Part shown: positions 44,741-53,243 of the stretch, one piece after another | How positions within the stretch are numbered: position 1 is the stretch's first letter | How the letters are laid out: each line of letters begins with the position of its first letter | Source: Ancylobacter lacus | GTDB taxonomy: Bacteria > Pseudomonadota > Alphaproteobacteria > Rhizobiales > Xanthobacteraceae | DNA: 62,206 bases | Assembly: GCF_018390635.1 (NCBI RefSeq) | Contig: NZ_JAHBGE010000079.1 | Location: 1 to 62,206, forward strand | Direction: 5' to 3' | Made by a program: the position numbers and the translations under genes | Notes under the pieces: generated by a model | Told to the model about the DNA's origin: nothing | What the model saw: only the letters and a program-made list of their open reading frames with translations | The model's database searches: none

Positions 44741-45762
44741 CGGTCATGAACGAAAATCCGATCGCGCAGGCCGGTTTCCAGCAGAGCGCCGACACCCGGC
44801 GCAGCGCACGGGTCAGCGCCGAGACGGTCAGCACCCTCGCGGTCGCGGCCCTGTGCGTCGTGCTGCTGGTCGGTGCGCGCTTCATCAGTCCCTCGCTCGG
44901 CTCCTGGTCGCAGGTCGAGACCGTGCTGGTGCTGGGCTCCTTCCTGGTGGTGCTGTCCTTCGGGCAGGGACTGGTCATCCTCACCGGCGGGCTCGACCTG
45001 TCGCTGCCGGCGGTGGCGACGCTGAGCGGCATCCTCGCCACCAACTGGGTGGGGGCGAGCGACCCCGGCGCCTGGTGCCTGCTGCCCGTGGTGCTGCTGG
45101 CCTGCGGGTGCGTCGGCTTCCTCTCCGCCGCCGGCATCGTCTGGCTGAAGGTGCCGCCCTTCATCATGACGCTGGCGATGTCGATCATCGTGTCCTCGCT
45201 GCTGCTCGGCTACACCAAGGGCACGCCGCGCGGCGCGGCGCCGGATGCGGCGGTTGCGCTGATGAAGGGCCACCTGCTCGGCCTGCCCGCGCCCGTGCTG
45301 TTCCTCGTCGGCTTCGTCCTGCTGGGCTGGCTGTTCCAGAGCCGCTCCGTGTACGGGCGCTACCTCTATGCCATCGGCACCAATGTCGAGGCGGCGCGCA
45401 TTGCCGGCGCCCCGGTCACGGCGATGCGCATCCTGCCTTATGTGATCAGCGCGCTGAGCGCCGGCTTCGCCGGCCTGATGCTGGTCGGCTATTCCAGCGG
45501 CGCCACGCTGCGCATGGGCGACAGCTACCTGCTGCCCTCGATCGCCGCCGTGGTGATTGGCGGCTCCTCGATCCTCGGCGGGCGCGGCACGTTTCTCGGC
45601 ACGGTGGGCGGGGCGATCCTGCTGACCACGCTCGGCACCATCATCTCCGCCATCGGGCTCGAATTCGGCCTGCGCACCATCATCGAGGGCGCCATCGTCC
45701 TCGTGGCGCTGCTGCTGCTGCGCGAGGAGCTTTTCCAGAAACTCGGCTCTCTCTGGCGCTGA
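44737..45762 (+). CDS. CUT2 sugar ABC transporter, permease 2
   Basis: The 341-residue permease has the loop GGLDLSLPAVATLSGILA and the C-terminal motif VVIGGSSILGGRGTFLGTVGGAILLTTL, with about nine helices after a 30-residue soluble start. It pairs with permease 1. The start at 44737 overlaps the previous stop; a second ATG lies 9 bases later. The binding-protein gene follows after 56 bp. Confidence 0.9.
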   Translation: MTVMNENPIAQAGFQQSADTRRSARVSAETVSTLAVAALCVVLLVGARFISPSLGSWSQVETVLVLGSFLVVLSFGQGLVILTGGLDLSLPAVATLSGILATNWVGASDPGAWCLLPVVLLACGCVGFLSAAGIVWLKVPPFIMTLAMSIIVSSLLLGYTKGTPRGAAPDAAVALMKGHLLGLPAPVLFLVGFVLLGWLFQSRSVYGRYLYAIGTNVEAARIAGAPVTAMRILPYVISALSAGFAGLMLVGYSSGATLRMGDSYLLPSIAAVVIGGSSILGGRGTFLGTVGGAILLTTLGTIISAIGLEFGLRTIIEGAIVLVALLLLREELFQKLGSLWR

Positions 45763-45818
45763 TCCAGGACGGGCGAGACGAACGACAAGAACAAAGTCAA
45801 ATATCAGGAGGAACGACC

Positions 45819-47042
45819 ATGATATCGACACTGCTCAAGACCGCGACCGCCGCGCTGCTGCTGGGCGCGGCGTGCCTTGGCGCAATCCAGCCCGCCGAGG
45901 CCGGCGCCCCCAAGGACGGAAAGAAATACAAGATCTATCTCAGCCTCAGCTATTCGGGAAATGCGTGGCAGTCCGAGGCGGCCAACATCGTCAAGGCGCT
46001 GGCGGCCACCCCGCCCTATAACGATCTCGTCGAGCTGAAGGAGGTCATCTCCGGCGCCGACCCGCAGGCGCAGATCTCCGCCTATGAGAGCATGATCGAT
46101 GCCGGCGCCGACGGCATTGTGAGCTTTCCGATCTCCGCCACCGCGCTCAACCGCACCATCAAGCGCGGCTGCGAGCAGGGCGTGCTGTTCTTCATGTACG
46201 ACGCCACCGTGACCGAGAGCTGCGCCTACAATGTGAGCTATCTCTCCTCCGGCTTCGGCGAGAACTCGGCGCAGGCGCTGGTCAACGCGCTGGGCGGCAA
46301 GGGCAAGATCTTCCTGTCGCGCGGCGTGCCCGGCAACTCGGTGGACCAGCGCCACACCGACGGTGCCAAGCACATCTTCGCCAAATATCCCGGCATCGAG
46401 GTGGTGGCCGAATATTACTCGTTCTGGGACGACCGCACGACCCAGCAGGAGACCGCCAAGGCCCTCGCCGCGCATCCCGACGTCCAGGGCATCTGGGCGC
46501 AGGCGGGTGAATACGGCGCCATCCAGGCGCTGCTCGACAAGGGCGGAAATCTCGTACCGGTCACGGGCGAAAACTCCAACGGCTTCCGCCTCGCCCTTGC
46601 CGATCCGGCGATGCAGGCCAAGGGGCTGACCGGCGTCTCGGCCGGCTCGCCGCCGGCGCAGTCGGGCTATGCCTTCAAGCTGATGATGGAAATCCTCACC
46701 GGCAAGCGGGAGCTGAAGCCCACCAATATCGAATACCCGCTGCCCTGGGTTCCCGCCGATAAGGTGAAGCTGTGCTCGGGTGACACGTTCGAGAACGGCT
46801 GCAACGTCTTCCCGAAGGAGCGCGTGCCGTCGTCCTTCGTCACCGAGGTGCTGAACCCCGTGCTGCTGCCCGAGCTGAACATCGAATCGGCCCTGAACGG
46901 CACGCCGGTGAAGGGCGCGACCATCCAGCCGCTGCCGGCGGAAGTGATCAAGGCGGCCAATGAGCCGGGCATCAACTGCTCCCGCTGCGAGGCCGCGAAG
47001 GACCAGTACAAGCTCACCAAGATCGCGCCGACGGTCAACTGA
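45819..47042 (+). CDS. CUT2 sugar ABC transporter, substrate-binding protein
   Basis: The 407-residue periplasmic protein has a signal peptide (residues 1-28, ending AEA-G) and a type 1 periplasmic-binding fold: YKIYLSLSYSGNAWQSEA, ISAYESMIDAGADGIVSFPIS, VSYLSSGFGENSAQALV, and GIWAQAGEYGAIQALLDKGG. It is larger than ribose- or fructose-binding proteins (about 310-350) and has an unusual C-terminal extension with cysteines (INCSRCEAAKDQYK). The ligand cannot be read off. The neighbouring enzymes suggest a small polyol, sugar or sugar acid. AGGAGG lies 8 bases before the ATG. Confidence 0.88.
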   Translation: MISTLLKTATAALLLGAACLGAIQPAEAGAPKDGKKYKIYLSLSYSGNAWQSEAANIVKALAATPPYNDLVELKEVISGADPQAQISAYESMIDAGADGIVSFPISATALNRTIKRGCEQGVLFFMYDATVTESCAYNVSYLSSGFGENSAQALVNALGGKGKIFLSRGVPGNSVDQRHTDGAKHIFAKYPGIEVVAEYYSFWDDRTTQQETAKALAAHPDVQGIWAQAGEYGAIQALLDKGGNLVPVTGENSNGFRLALADPAMQAKGLTGVSAGSPPAQSGYAFKLMMEILTGKRELKPTNIEYPLPWVPADKVKLCSGDTFENGCNVFPKERVPSSFVTEVLNPVLLPELNIESALNGTPVKGATIQPLPAEVIKAANEPGINCSRCEAAKDQYKLTKIAPTVN

Positions 47043-47065
47043 GCCGGTGTGAACCGACCCGATCT

Positions 47066-47097
47066 GCCGTCTGGCCCCCTCACAGGTGCCAGGCGGC
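47066..47097 (+). other. Hairpin between the binding-protein gene and lacI
   Basis: GCCGTCTGGC (47066-47075) pairs with GCCAGGCGGC (47088-47097), a 10-bp stem with one G-U pair and a 12-base loop. No T-run follows. It may stabilise the upstream mRNA or reduce read-through into the regulator gene. Confidence 0.4.
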
Positions 47098-47201
47098 TCC
47101 GCCCACCGGCTCGCTCGATATCGTGGTTGCGAGAGAATCAGCTCTCCTGCCGCAGCGGGATCGACGGCGCCGCCGGTGGTTATGAGGAAGGGAGACAGGC
47201 C

Positions 47202-48245
47202 TTGAGTGACGCACAGCGAGGCAAGGGACGTCGGGTGACCGTGAAGGATCTCGCGCGCGATCTCGGCATGTCGGTCTCGACGGTCTCGCGCGCCTTTTAC
47301 CCCGACGCCATCATCGCTCCGGAGACGCGCCGGCTGGTGCTGGAGCGCGCCACCGCGCTCGGCTACCGCCCCAACCCCTTCGCCCAGAGCCTCATCACCA
47401 AGAAGACCCAGATCGTCGGCATGGTGGTCGCCGACCTGACGAACCCGTTCTATCCCGAAGTGATGACCGAGATGACGGCCATGCTGCAGGAGGCGGGCAT
47501 GAACGTGATGCTCGCCGCCGCCAACCAGCCGGAAAAGATCGACGATGCGGTCGACCTGCTGCTGACCTATCAGCCCGACCTCGTCATCGTGCTGGCCGCC
47601 AACATGGCCTCGCACGCCCGCGAGAAATGCGAGGGCGCCGGGGCGCCGTGCATCTTCTTCAACCGGTTGTCCGCCGACGGCCTCGGCTTCGGGGTGACCT
47701 GCGACAACGAGGCCGGCGGCCGGCGGGTCGCCGACCACCTCATCGAGAGCGGGCACCGCCATCTCGCCTATGTCTCGGCCTTTCCCGGCGCCTCCACCAA
47801 TGTAGAGCGCGGCAAGGGCTTCTGCAGCCGGGCGGTGGAACGCGGCTTCGCGCCGCCGCTGGTGATCGAGGCCGGCCGGTTCAGCTACGAGGCCGGCTAT
47901 GCCGCCGGGCTCGAGGCGGCGCAGGCGGAGCGCCCGCTCGACGGCGTGTTCTGCGCCAATGACATCGTCGCCATCGGCTTCATCGCCGGGGTTCAGGAAA
48001 GCGGCCGGTTGCGCGTGCCGGACGACATCTCGGTGGTGGGTTTCGACGACATCACCATGGCCGGCTGGCCCTCGCACCTGCTGACGACGGTGGCGCAGCC
48101 GCTGGACGGGATGATGGCGGCGACCGTCAGCCTCGCCCGCGCGCTCGCCGTCGACCGCCGGCAGGACCCGCACATCCTGCGGCTGCCGCCGGGCGAGCTG
48201 ATTGAGCGAAACACCACCCGCAGGCGCGATGGAGGGGCCGCATGA
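47202..48245 (+). CDS. LacI-family transcriptional regulator
   Basis: The 347-residue protein, taken from a TTG at 47202 with GAGGAAGGGA upstream, has the LacI headpiece (VTVKDLARDLGMSVSTVSRAF, then ETRRLVLERATALGYRPNPFAQSL) and a periplasmic-binding-like sensor (QIVGMVVADLTNPFYPEVMTEM, CDNEAGGRRVADHLIESGHRHLAYVS, GVFCANDIVAIG, SVVGFDDI). It should bind the TGAGAACGTTCTCA operator at 42050 and be released by the transported compound or a metabolite. A GTG at 47235 is an alternative start. It overlaps the next gene (ATGA). Confidence 0.88.
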   Translation: MSDAQRGKGRRVTVKDLARDLGMSVSTVSRAFYPDAIIAPETRRLVLERATALGYRPNPFAQSLITKKTQIVGMVVADLTNPFYPEVMTEMTAMLQEAGMNVMLAAANQPEKIDDAVDLLLTYQPDLVIVLAANMASHAREKCEGAGAPCIFFNRLSADGLGFGVTCDNEAGGRRVADHLIESGHRHLAYVSAFPGASTNVERGKGFCSRAVERGFAPPLVIEAGRFSYEAGYAAGLEAAQAERPLDGVFCANDIVAIGFIAGVQESGRLRVPDDISVVGFDDITMAGWPSHLLTTVAQPLDGMMAATVSLARALAVDRRQDPHILRLPPGELIERNTTRRRDGGAA

Positions 48246-48796
48246 CGATGCAACAACGTGTTCTCTTCGACCGACTGACGACGGTGCATCGCCCCGACTG
48301 CGCGTTCTTTGCCGACGGGCCGCTCCCCGTGCCGGTTGCCGGCCCCGACGATCTGGCCCCGCAGCTCGGCTCGGACGCGGTCGCCCGCTACGCCGAGGCG
48401 TGCCGCCCGGTGTTCGAGGATCTGCGGCGGGTCATCGGCCAGCTGGCCGGGCTGATGATCCTGGCCCAGCTCACCCGCTCGTCGGAGGTGGCCGGCCTCG
48501 ACGAGCTGGCGAGCTGCCGGCGGCGCTGGGCCGAGGCGGGCGAGCGGATCGAGGCGCTGACGGGACCCGATCCCCTTGCCCCGCACCGGGCCCAGATCGT
48601 GGCCGCGCACGCTTTTTCCGGCCTGGCGCTGAGAACCTTCTCAGAGCTTCGTCCGCGCGCCGACAACGAGGCCGCCTTCGACACCATCTCCCGCCATGTG
48701 CGCCGCGCCTACGCGCATCTGAGCGCGGCCACCGCCGAAAAGGCCGGGCTCGCCATGGTGGACCTCTCCCATGCCTGTTGCTCCTGCGGACGCTGA
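48242..48796 (+). CDS. Hypothetical protein (184 aa) within the catabolic operon
   Basis: The 184-residue product is mostly helical and soluble. I do not recognise its family. It starts MTMQQRVLFDRLTTVHRPDC and ends with a cysteine-rich tail (SHACCSCGR), which could bind metal or an iron-sulfur cluster. The coupling to lacI (ATGA) and the position directly before a metallo-hydrolase show it belongs to the operon; a maturation or enzyme-accessory role is possible but unproven. A near copy of the LacI operator lies inside its coding region (48630-48643). Confidence 0.65.
   Translation: MTMQQRVLFDRLTTVHRPDCAFFADGPLPVPVAGPDDLAPQLGSDAVARYAEACRPVFEDLRRVIGQLAGLMILAQLTRSSEVAGLDELASCRRRWAEAGERIEALTGPDPLAPHRAQIVAAHAFSGLALRTFSELRPRADNEAAFDTISRHVRRAYAHLSAATAEKAGLAMVDLSHACCSCGR
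48630..48643 (+). promoter_or_regulatory. Near-perfect copy of the LacI-type operator inside a coding region
   Basis: TGAGAACCTTCTCA differs from the perfect palindrome at 42050 by one central base. It lies about 200 bp before the MBL-fold gene. It could be an auxiliary operator or chance. Confidence 0.35.
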
Positions 48797-48844
48797 ACGA
48801 CCCGCCGGAAACAAGAGAAAAGCAGAAAAGGAAGGAAACGAGCC

Positions 48845-49735
48845 ATGTCCGACTATTCGATCTGGGTGTGCGAATATTCCTACGTCAAGAACTACCACAA
48901 GAGCGGCGTGCTCTACGGCGCGCATAACCAGGGTTTCGTCAAGCTTCCCTACTGCTACGTCGTCATCAAGGGCCGCGATCATGTCGCGATGGTCGATGTC
49001 GGCTACAGCGACAAGGACTATGGCAAGGTCCTGGGCGATCGCTTCGGTGTCGAGAACTGGCGCAATCCCACCACGGTTCTCGCCGAGATCGGGGTGAAGC
49101 CGGAAGAGGTGGACACCTGCTTCATCACCCACGCGCATTTCGATCATTTCGGCAATGTCGAGGACTTCCCGAACGCCAAATTCTACATTCAGGAACGCGA
49201 GATCGCGAAATGGGTCTGGGCGATGTCGCTGCCCGATCGGCTGCGCTGGATGATGGTGGCGGTCGATCCCGGCGACATCGTGCGCGGCGCCGATCTCGCC
49301 CGGCAGAAGCGCCTCGTCACCGTGAACGGCGCGGTGAGCGACGTGCTGCCCGGCATCGACCTGCACGCGGCCGATGACAGCCACACCTGGGGCTCCATGT
49401 GGGTCACGGTGCGCAACGACGGGAAGACGGCCTCGCAGGACAGCTGGGTGCTGGCGGGCGACCTCGTCTATGTCTTCGAGAACATCCACGGCCCCGGCGC
49501 GGCGGTGGACGAGAAGGAAGTCTACACCCCGGTGGGCCTCGCGGTCGGCAGCCAGGCCAATCTGGTGCTCGCCACCGAGGCGATGATGAAGCAGGTCAAT
49601 TACGACTCCCACCGCGTCATTCCGGTGCATGAGGAGCGCCTGCGCGACACCTTCCCCTCGCGCATCACCCGCGAGGGGCTGCGGATCACCGAGATCTGCC
49701 TCGCCGACGGCGAAACCTCGAAGGTGTCGGCATGA
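48845..49735 (+). CDS. MBL-fold hydrolase, N-acyl-homoserine-lactonase-like
   Basis: The 296-residue protein has the metallo-beta-lactamase zinc motif HxHxDH in ITHAHFDHFGN, followed by WVLAGDLVYVFEN (bridging Asp) and VIPVHEE (last His ligand). The overall plan (VAMVDVGYSDKDYG, IQEREIAKW) resembles AiiA-type lactonases. In this operon, hydrolysis of a sugar lactone is more plausible than quorum quenching; this is inference from neighbours. The start has GGAAGGAAACG upstream. It overlaps the next gene by 4 bp. Confidence 0.82.
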   Translation: MSDYSIWVCEYSYVKNYHKSGVLYGAHNQGFVKLPYCYVVIKGRDHVAMVDVGYSDKDYGKVLGDRFGVENWRNPTTVLAEIGVKPEEVDTCFITHAHFDHFGNVEDFPNAKFYIQEREIAKWVWAMSLPDRLRWMMVAVDPGDIVRGADLARQKRLVTVNGAVSDVLPGIDLHAADDSHTWGSMWVTVRNDGKTASQDSWVLAGDLVYVFENIHGPGAAVDEKEVYTPVGLAVGSQANLVLATEAMMKQVNYDSHRVIPVHEERLRDTFPSRITREGLRITEICLADGETSKVSA

Positions 49736-50712
49736 CGCGCCCGGCCCCCGTCGCGGCCCCGATCACGCCCCCGCCGGCCGCCCATGCCGTCGCCATCGTC
49801 GGCGCCGGACTGGTCGGCTCCGGCTGGGCGCTGGTGTTCGCCCGCGCGGGACTGCGGGTCCAGATCTACGATCCCGTCGCCGGGGTGCGCGCCGGCATCC
49901 CGGCCTGGGCGCGGGAGAGCGCGGCCGCGCTGGCCGGGGCCGGGCTGATCGCGGATGTCGAGGCGGTGATCGGCCGGCTCCATGTGGTCGACACGCTGGA
50001 GGCGGCGCTCGCGGGCGCCACCTATGTGCAGGAATCCGTTTTCGAGCGGGTGGAGGTGAAGCGCGACATCTGCCGCGCCATCGACGCCGCGATGGCGCCG
50101 GAGACGATCGTCGGCTCCTCCTCCTCCGGCATTCCCGCCTCGCGCTTCACCGAGGGCTGCACCCACCGCGGGCGCTTCCTCATCGCCCATCCGGTCAACC
50201 CGCCGCATCTCGCCCCCGTGGTCGAGCTGGTGCCGGCGCCCTGGACGGAGGCCGCCGCGCTGGCGGGGGCGCGCGAGCTGATGCTGGCGGTCGGGCAGGT
50301 GCCGGTGGCGCTCACCCGCGAGATCGACGGCTTCATCCTGAACCGCCTCCAGGGCGCGCTGCTGAACGAGGCCTGGGCGCTCTATGACGAGGGCTATGCC
50401 GGGCTCGCCGACATCGACGCCACCATTGCCCATGGGCTCGGGCTGCGCTGGGCCTTCATGGGGCCGTTCGAGACGATCGACCTGAACGCGCCCGGCGGCA
50501 TTGTCGATTATGCCGCCCGGCTCGGCGGCATGTACCACGCCATGGCGCAGAGCCGCACGCCGCGCGCCTGGCCGGAAGACACCATCCGCCGCGCCGGCGA
50601 GGAGCGGCGCCGCGCGCTTCCCGAAACGGAGCTCGCCGCCCGCCGGGCCTGGCGCGACCAGGCGCTGACCGGCCTCGCCGCCTTCAAGAAGGCCAGCGGG
50701 CTCGCTCCCTAG
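49732..50712 (+). CDS. 3-hydroxyacyl-CoA dehydrogenase-like NAD-dependent dehydrogenase
   Basis: The 326-residue enzyme has an N-terminal Rossmann domain ([21 protein letters not shown]), catalytic His in [20 protein letters not shown], and a C-terminal helical domain with [21 protein letters not shown]. Relatives with this pattern include L-gulonate 3-dehydrogenase and carnitine dehydrogenase as well as 3-hydroxybutyryl-CoA dehydrogenases. The HPVNPPH context is typical of the non-CoA group, so oxidation of a hydroxy acid (a sugar acid) is likely here. It overlaps the MBL gene; the HisD-like gene follows after 56 bp. Confidence 0.82.
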   Translation: MTRPAPVAAPITPPPAAHAVAIVGAGLVGSGWALVFARAGLRVQIYDPVAGVRAGIPAWARESAAALAGAGLIADVEAVIGRLHVVDTLEAALAGATYVQESVFERVEVKRDICRAIDAAMAPETIVGSSSSGIPASRFTEGCTHRGRFLIAHPVNPPHLAPVVELVPAPWTEAAALAGARELMLAVGQVPVALTREIDGFILNRLQGALLNEAWALYDEGYAGLADIDATIAHGLGLRWAFMGPFETIDLNAPGGIVDYAARLGGMYHAMAQSRTPRAWPEDTIRRAGEERRRALPETELAARRAWRDQALTGLAAFKKASGLAP

Positions 50713-50768
50713 CCCGCCGCCCTTCCCTTCCCGCCTTCGAGACACACCTGAACGTAAGGACCAGCACC

Positions 50769-52079
50769 ATGGCCGTAACCCATTTGAAGCGCGGCAAGCC
50801 TGCCGAGGAGCGCTCGCAGGACGACCGCAAGGTTCGCGAGACGGTCGAGACCATCCTCGCCGATATCGAGGCGCGCGGCGATGCGGCGGTGCGCGAGCTG
50901 TCGGAGAGGTTCGACCGCTATTCGCCGCCGGCCTTCCGGCTGACGCTGAGCGAGATCGAGGCGCTGATGGCGCGGGTCTCGACGCGGGATATGGAGGACA
51001 TCCGCTTCGCGCAGGCGCAGGTGCGCAATTTCGCGCAGGCCCAGCGCAATTCGATGACGGATATCGAGATCGAGACGCTGCCCGGCGTCATTCTCGGCCA
51101 CAGGAACATCCCGGTGCAGTCGGTCGGCTGCTATGTGCCGGGCGGCAAGTTTCCCATGGTCGCCTCGGCCCACATGTCGGTGCTGACCGCCGCGGTGGCG
51201 GGCGTGCCGCGCATCGCCGCCGCCACCCCGCCGTTCAAGGGAGAGCCCAACCCGGCGGTGATCGCCGCCATGCATCTGGGCGGCGCCCACGAGATCTACG
51301 TGATGGGCGGCATCCAGGCCGTCGGCGCGCTGGCGATCGGAACCGAAACCATCGCCCCGGTCGACATGCTGGTCGGCCCCGGCAATGCCTATGTCGCCGA
51401 GGCCAAGCGCCAGCTCTATGGCCGCGTCGGCATCGACCTGTTCGCCGGTCCCACCGAGACCATGGTGATCGCCGACGACACGGTGGATGGCGAGATCTGC
51501 GCGACCGATCTGCTCGGGCAGGCCGAGCACGGCTACAACTCGCCGGCTGTTCTGGTCACCAACAGCCGCCGGCTGGCCGAGGACACGCTCGCCGAGATCG
51601 ACCGCCTGCTCGGGCTCCTGCCGACCACCGATACCGCGACCAGGTCGTGGGCCGACTATGGCGAGGTCATCCTGTGCGACACCCATGAGGAGATGCTGGA
51701 GGTCGCCAACGACATCGCCTCCGAGCACGTCCAGGTCATGACCGACCGCGACGACTGGTATCTCGCCAACATGCACTCCTATGGCGCGCTGTTCCTCGGC
51801 CCCCGCACCAATGTCGCCAATGGCGACAAGGTGATCGGCACCAACCACACGCTGCCCACCCACAAGGCCGGGCGCTATACGGGCGGGCTCTGGGTCGGCA
51901 AGTTCCTGAAGACGCACAGCTACCAGAAGATCACCACCGACGAGGCGGCGGCGACGATCGGCGCCTACGGTTCGCGGCTGTGCCTGCTGGAAGGCTTCGT
52001 CGGTCACGCCGAGCAGTGCAATGTGCGGGTGCGCCGCTACGGGCGCAAGAACGTGCCCTATGGCGAGGCCGCGGAATGA
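50769..52079 (+). CDS. HisD-like NAD-dependent alcohol dehydrogenase (histidinol dehydrogenase family)
   Basis: The 436-residue protein is a histidinol dehydrogenase homologue outside any his operon. [17 protein letters not shown] (a variation on the HisD VPGG start) and [12 protein letters not shown] are conserved. Zn ligands and catalytic residues appear as Gln and His in LLGQAEHG, Glu-His in ASEHVQVMT, Asp in [15 protein letters not shown] and His in GFVGHAEQ. Such paralogues include HpsN, which oxidises (R)-dihydroxypropanesulfonate to an acid in two steps. A four-electron oxidation of a primary alcohol to a carboxylate is therefore the likely chemistry. The stop overlaps the SDR start. 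Confidence 0.85.
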   Translation: MAVTHLKRGKPAEERSQDDRKVRETVETILADIEARGDAAVRELSERFDRYSPPAFRLTLSEIEALMARVSTRDMEDIRFAQAQVRNFAQAQRNSMTDIEIETLPGVILGHRNIPVQSVGCYVPGGKFPMVASAHMSVLTAAVAGVPRIAAATPPFKGEPNPAVIAAMHLGGAHEIYVMGGIQAVGALAIGTETIAPVDMLVGPGNAYVAEAKRQLYGRVGIDLFAGPTETMVIADDTVDGEICATDLLGQAEHGYNSPAVLVTNSRRLAEDTLAEIDRLLGLLPTTDTATRSWADYGEVILCDTHEEMLEVANDIASEHVQVMTDRDDWYLANMHSYGALFLGPRTNVANGDKVIGTNHTLPTHKAGRYTGGLWVGKFLKTHSYQKITTDEAAATIGAYGSRLCLLEGFVGHAEQCNVRVRRYGRKNVPYGEAAE

Positions 52080-52837
52080 GCGCCGCCGCGCCCCCGTTCC
52101 GGCTCGACGGGCGCCGGGTGCTGGTCACGGGTGCGGGGCGCGGCATCGGCCTCGCCATCGCCCGGGCCTGTGCCGCCTCGGGCGCGGAGGTCACGCTCTG
52201 CGCCCGCTCGGCGGACGAGATCGGCGCGGCGGCGGAGGCCCTGCGCGGGGAGGGCCTGAAGGCGGAGGCCCTGCCCGCCGACGTCACCGATGTGGCGGGG
52301 TTTGCCGCGCTCATCGCCGCCCTGCCGGCCTTTGACGCGTTCGTCAACAATGCCGGCACGAACCGGCCGAAGCCGCTCGCCGACGTGACGGTCGAGGATT
52401 ACGACGCCGTGCTGGGGCTGAACCTGCGCAGCGCCATCTTCGCCGCGAAGGCGGTGACCGCCCGCATGATCGAGGCGGGGCGCGGCGGATCGGTGATCAA
52501 CATGTCCTCGCAGATGGGCCATGTCGGCGCGGCCAGCCGCACGCTCTACTGCGCCTCGAAATGGGGGCTGGAGGGCTTCACCAGGGCGCTGGCGGTGGAG
52601 CTGGCGCCGCACCGCATCCGCGTCAACACCATCTGCCCGACCTTTGTCGAGACGCCGATGACGGAGCCCTATTTCCGCGACCCCGCCTTTCGCGCCGAGG
52701 TGCTGGGGAAGATCCCGCTCGGCCGCGTGGGCCGGGTGGAGGAGGTGGCGGCGGCGGCGGTGTTCCTCGCCAGCGAGGCCGCCGCCCTGATGACCGGCAG
52801 CGCGCTGATGCTGGATGGCGGCTGGACGGCGCTGTGA
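52076..52837 (+). CDS. Short-chain dehydrogenase/reductase (SDR)
   Basis: The 253-residue classical SDR has TGAGRGIG (cofactor), NNAG, the catalytic Ser in INMSSQMG and YCASK. The C-terminus ([13 protein letters not shown]) is standard. It is the last gene of the operon, coupled to the HisD-like gene by ATGA overlap. The same HisD-plus-SDR pairing is seen in polyol and sulfonate catabolic loci. It probably oxidises a secondary alcohol of the transported substrate or an intermediate. Confidence 0.87.
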   Translation: MSAAAPPFRLDGRRVLVTGAGRGIGLAIARACAASGAEVTLCARSADEIGAAAEALRGEGLKAEALPADVTDVAGFAALIAALPAFDAFVNNAGTNRPKPLADVTVEDYDAVLGLNLRSAIFAAKAVTARMIEAGRGGSVINMSSQMGHVGAASRTLYCASKWGLEGFTRALAVELAPHRIRVNTICPTFVETPMTEPYFRDPAFRAEVLGKIPLGRVGRVEEVAAAAVFLASEAAALMTGSALMLDGGWTAL

Positions 52838-53243
52838 GCCCGGCCGGGCGGTGCCGGTCCGTCTCCCGGCGGGCCGCCGACAGCGAGAGCCGCACGGCAG
52901 CGGAGGCGCGGGCGAAGCGCGCCCGCGCCGCTGGACCGCGATCTCTGAACCGCTATTCTCGATCTGCCCGGATCCCTTTGGAAACAAAGGCGATTCGGGC
53001 CGTCGGGGGTGCATCGAAAGGGCGGTCTCGCTCAGAACAGGGCGAGCGGGTCCGGGTTTTTTCGCGGGCGCCGGCGGCGTTGGCCGGAAAAGCGCACGAT
53101 GTTCTCATCGTGCCGATCCGTGAAGCTCAGTTATGTGGACATCGCCGCGCGGGGGCAGATTGGCCTCGATGCGGCGCAGGTAGGCTTCACATTGTTCCTT
53201 GCCGTTGCCGAAGCGGGCGATGTCGACGACCCTTTCCACGGCG
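52838..53243. other. Intergenic region with hairpins between the SDR gene and the cas9 pseudogene
   Basis: The 406 bp have no complete gene. On the plus strand GCCCGGAT...ATTCGGGC (about 52967-53000), enclosing CCTTTG-GAAA-CAAAGG, forms an extended hairpin. A smaller CTCGC/GCGAG stem and a T6 run (about 53058-53063) follow. This could be a terminator of the catabolic operon or a relic of a Cas9-linked RNA such as tracrRNA. About 53105-53240 on the minus strand reads like a protein fragment (FGNGKEQCEAYLRRIEANLPP) of unknown family. Confidence 0.4.

Noticed and set aside
45804..48173. Open frame of 789 codons on the minus strand
   Set aside because: It is antisense to the binding protein and LacI genes, both of which have strong family motifs; no similarity in the antisense product.
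48845..49735. Quorum-quenching AHL lactonase as the primary role
   Set aside because: The fold allows it, but the operon is catabolic with an importer and dehydrogenases and has no quorum-sensing genes, so a sugar-lactone role is preferred.
50769..52079. Histidine biosynthesis hisD
   Set aside because: No other his genes nearby; the gene is inside a sugar-type ABC operon with SDR and MBL genes, and it resembles HisD paralogues such as HpsN.
52838..53243. Search for a CRISPR array beside cas9
   Set aside because: No 30-40 bp repeats with spacers are present here or anywhere else in the window.
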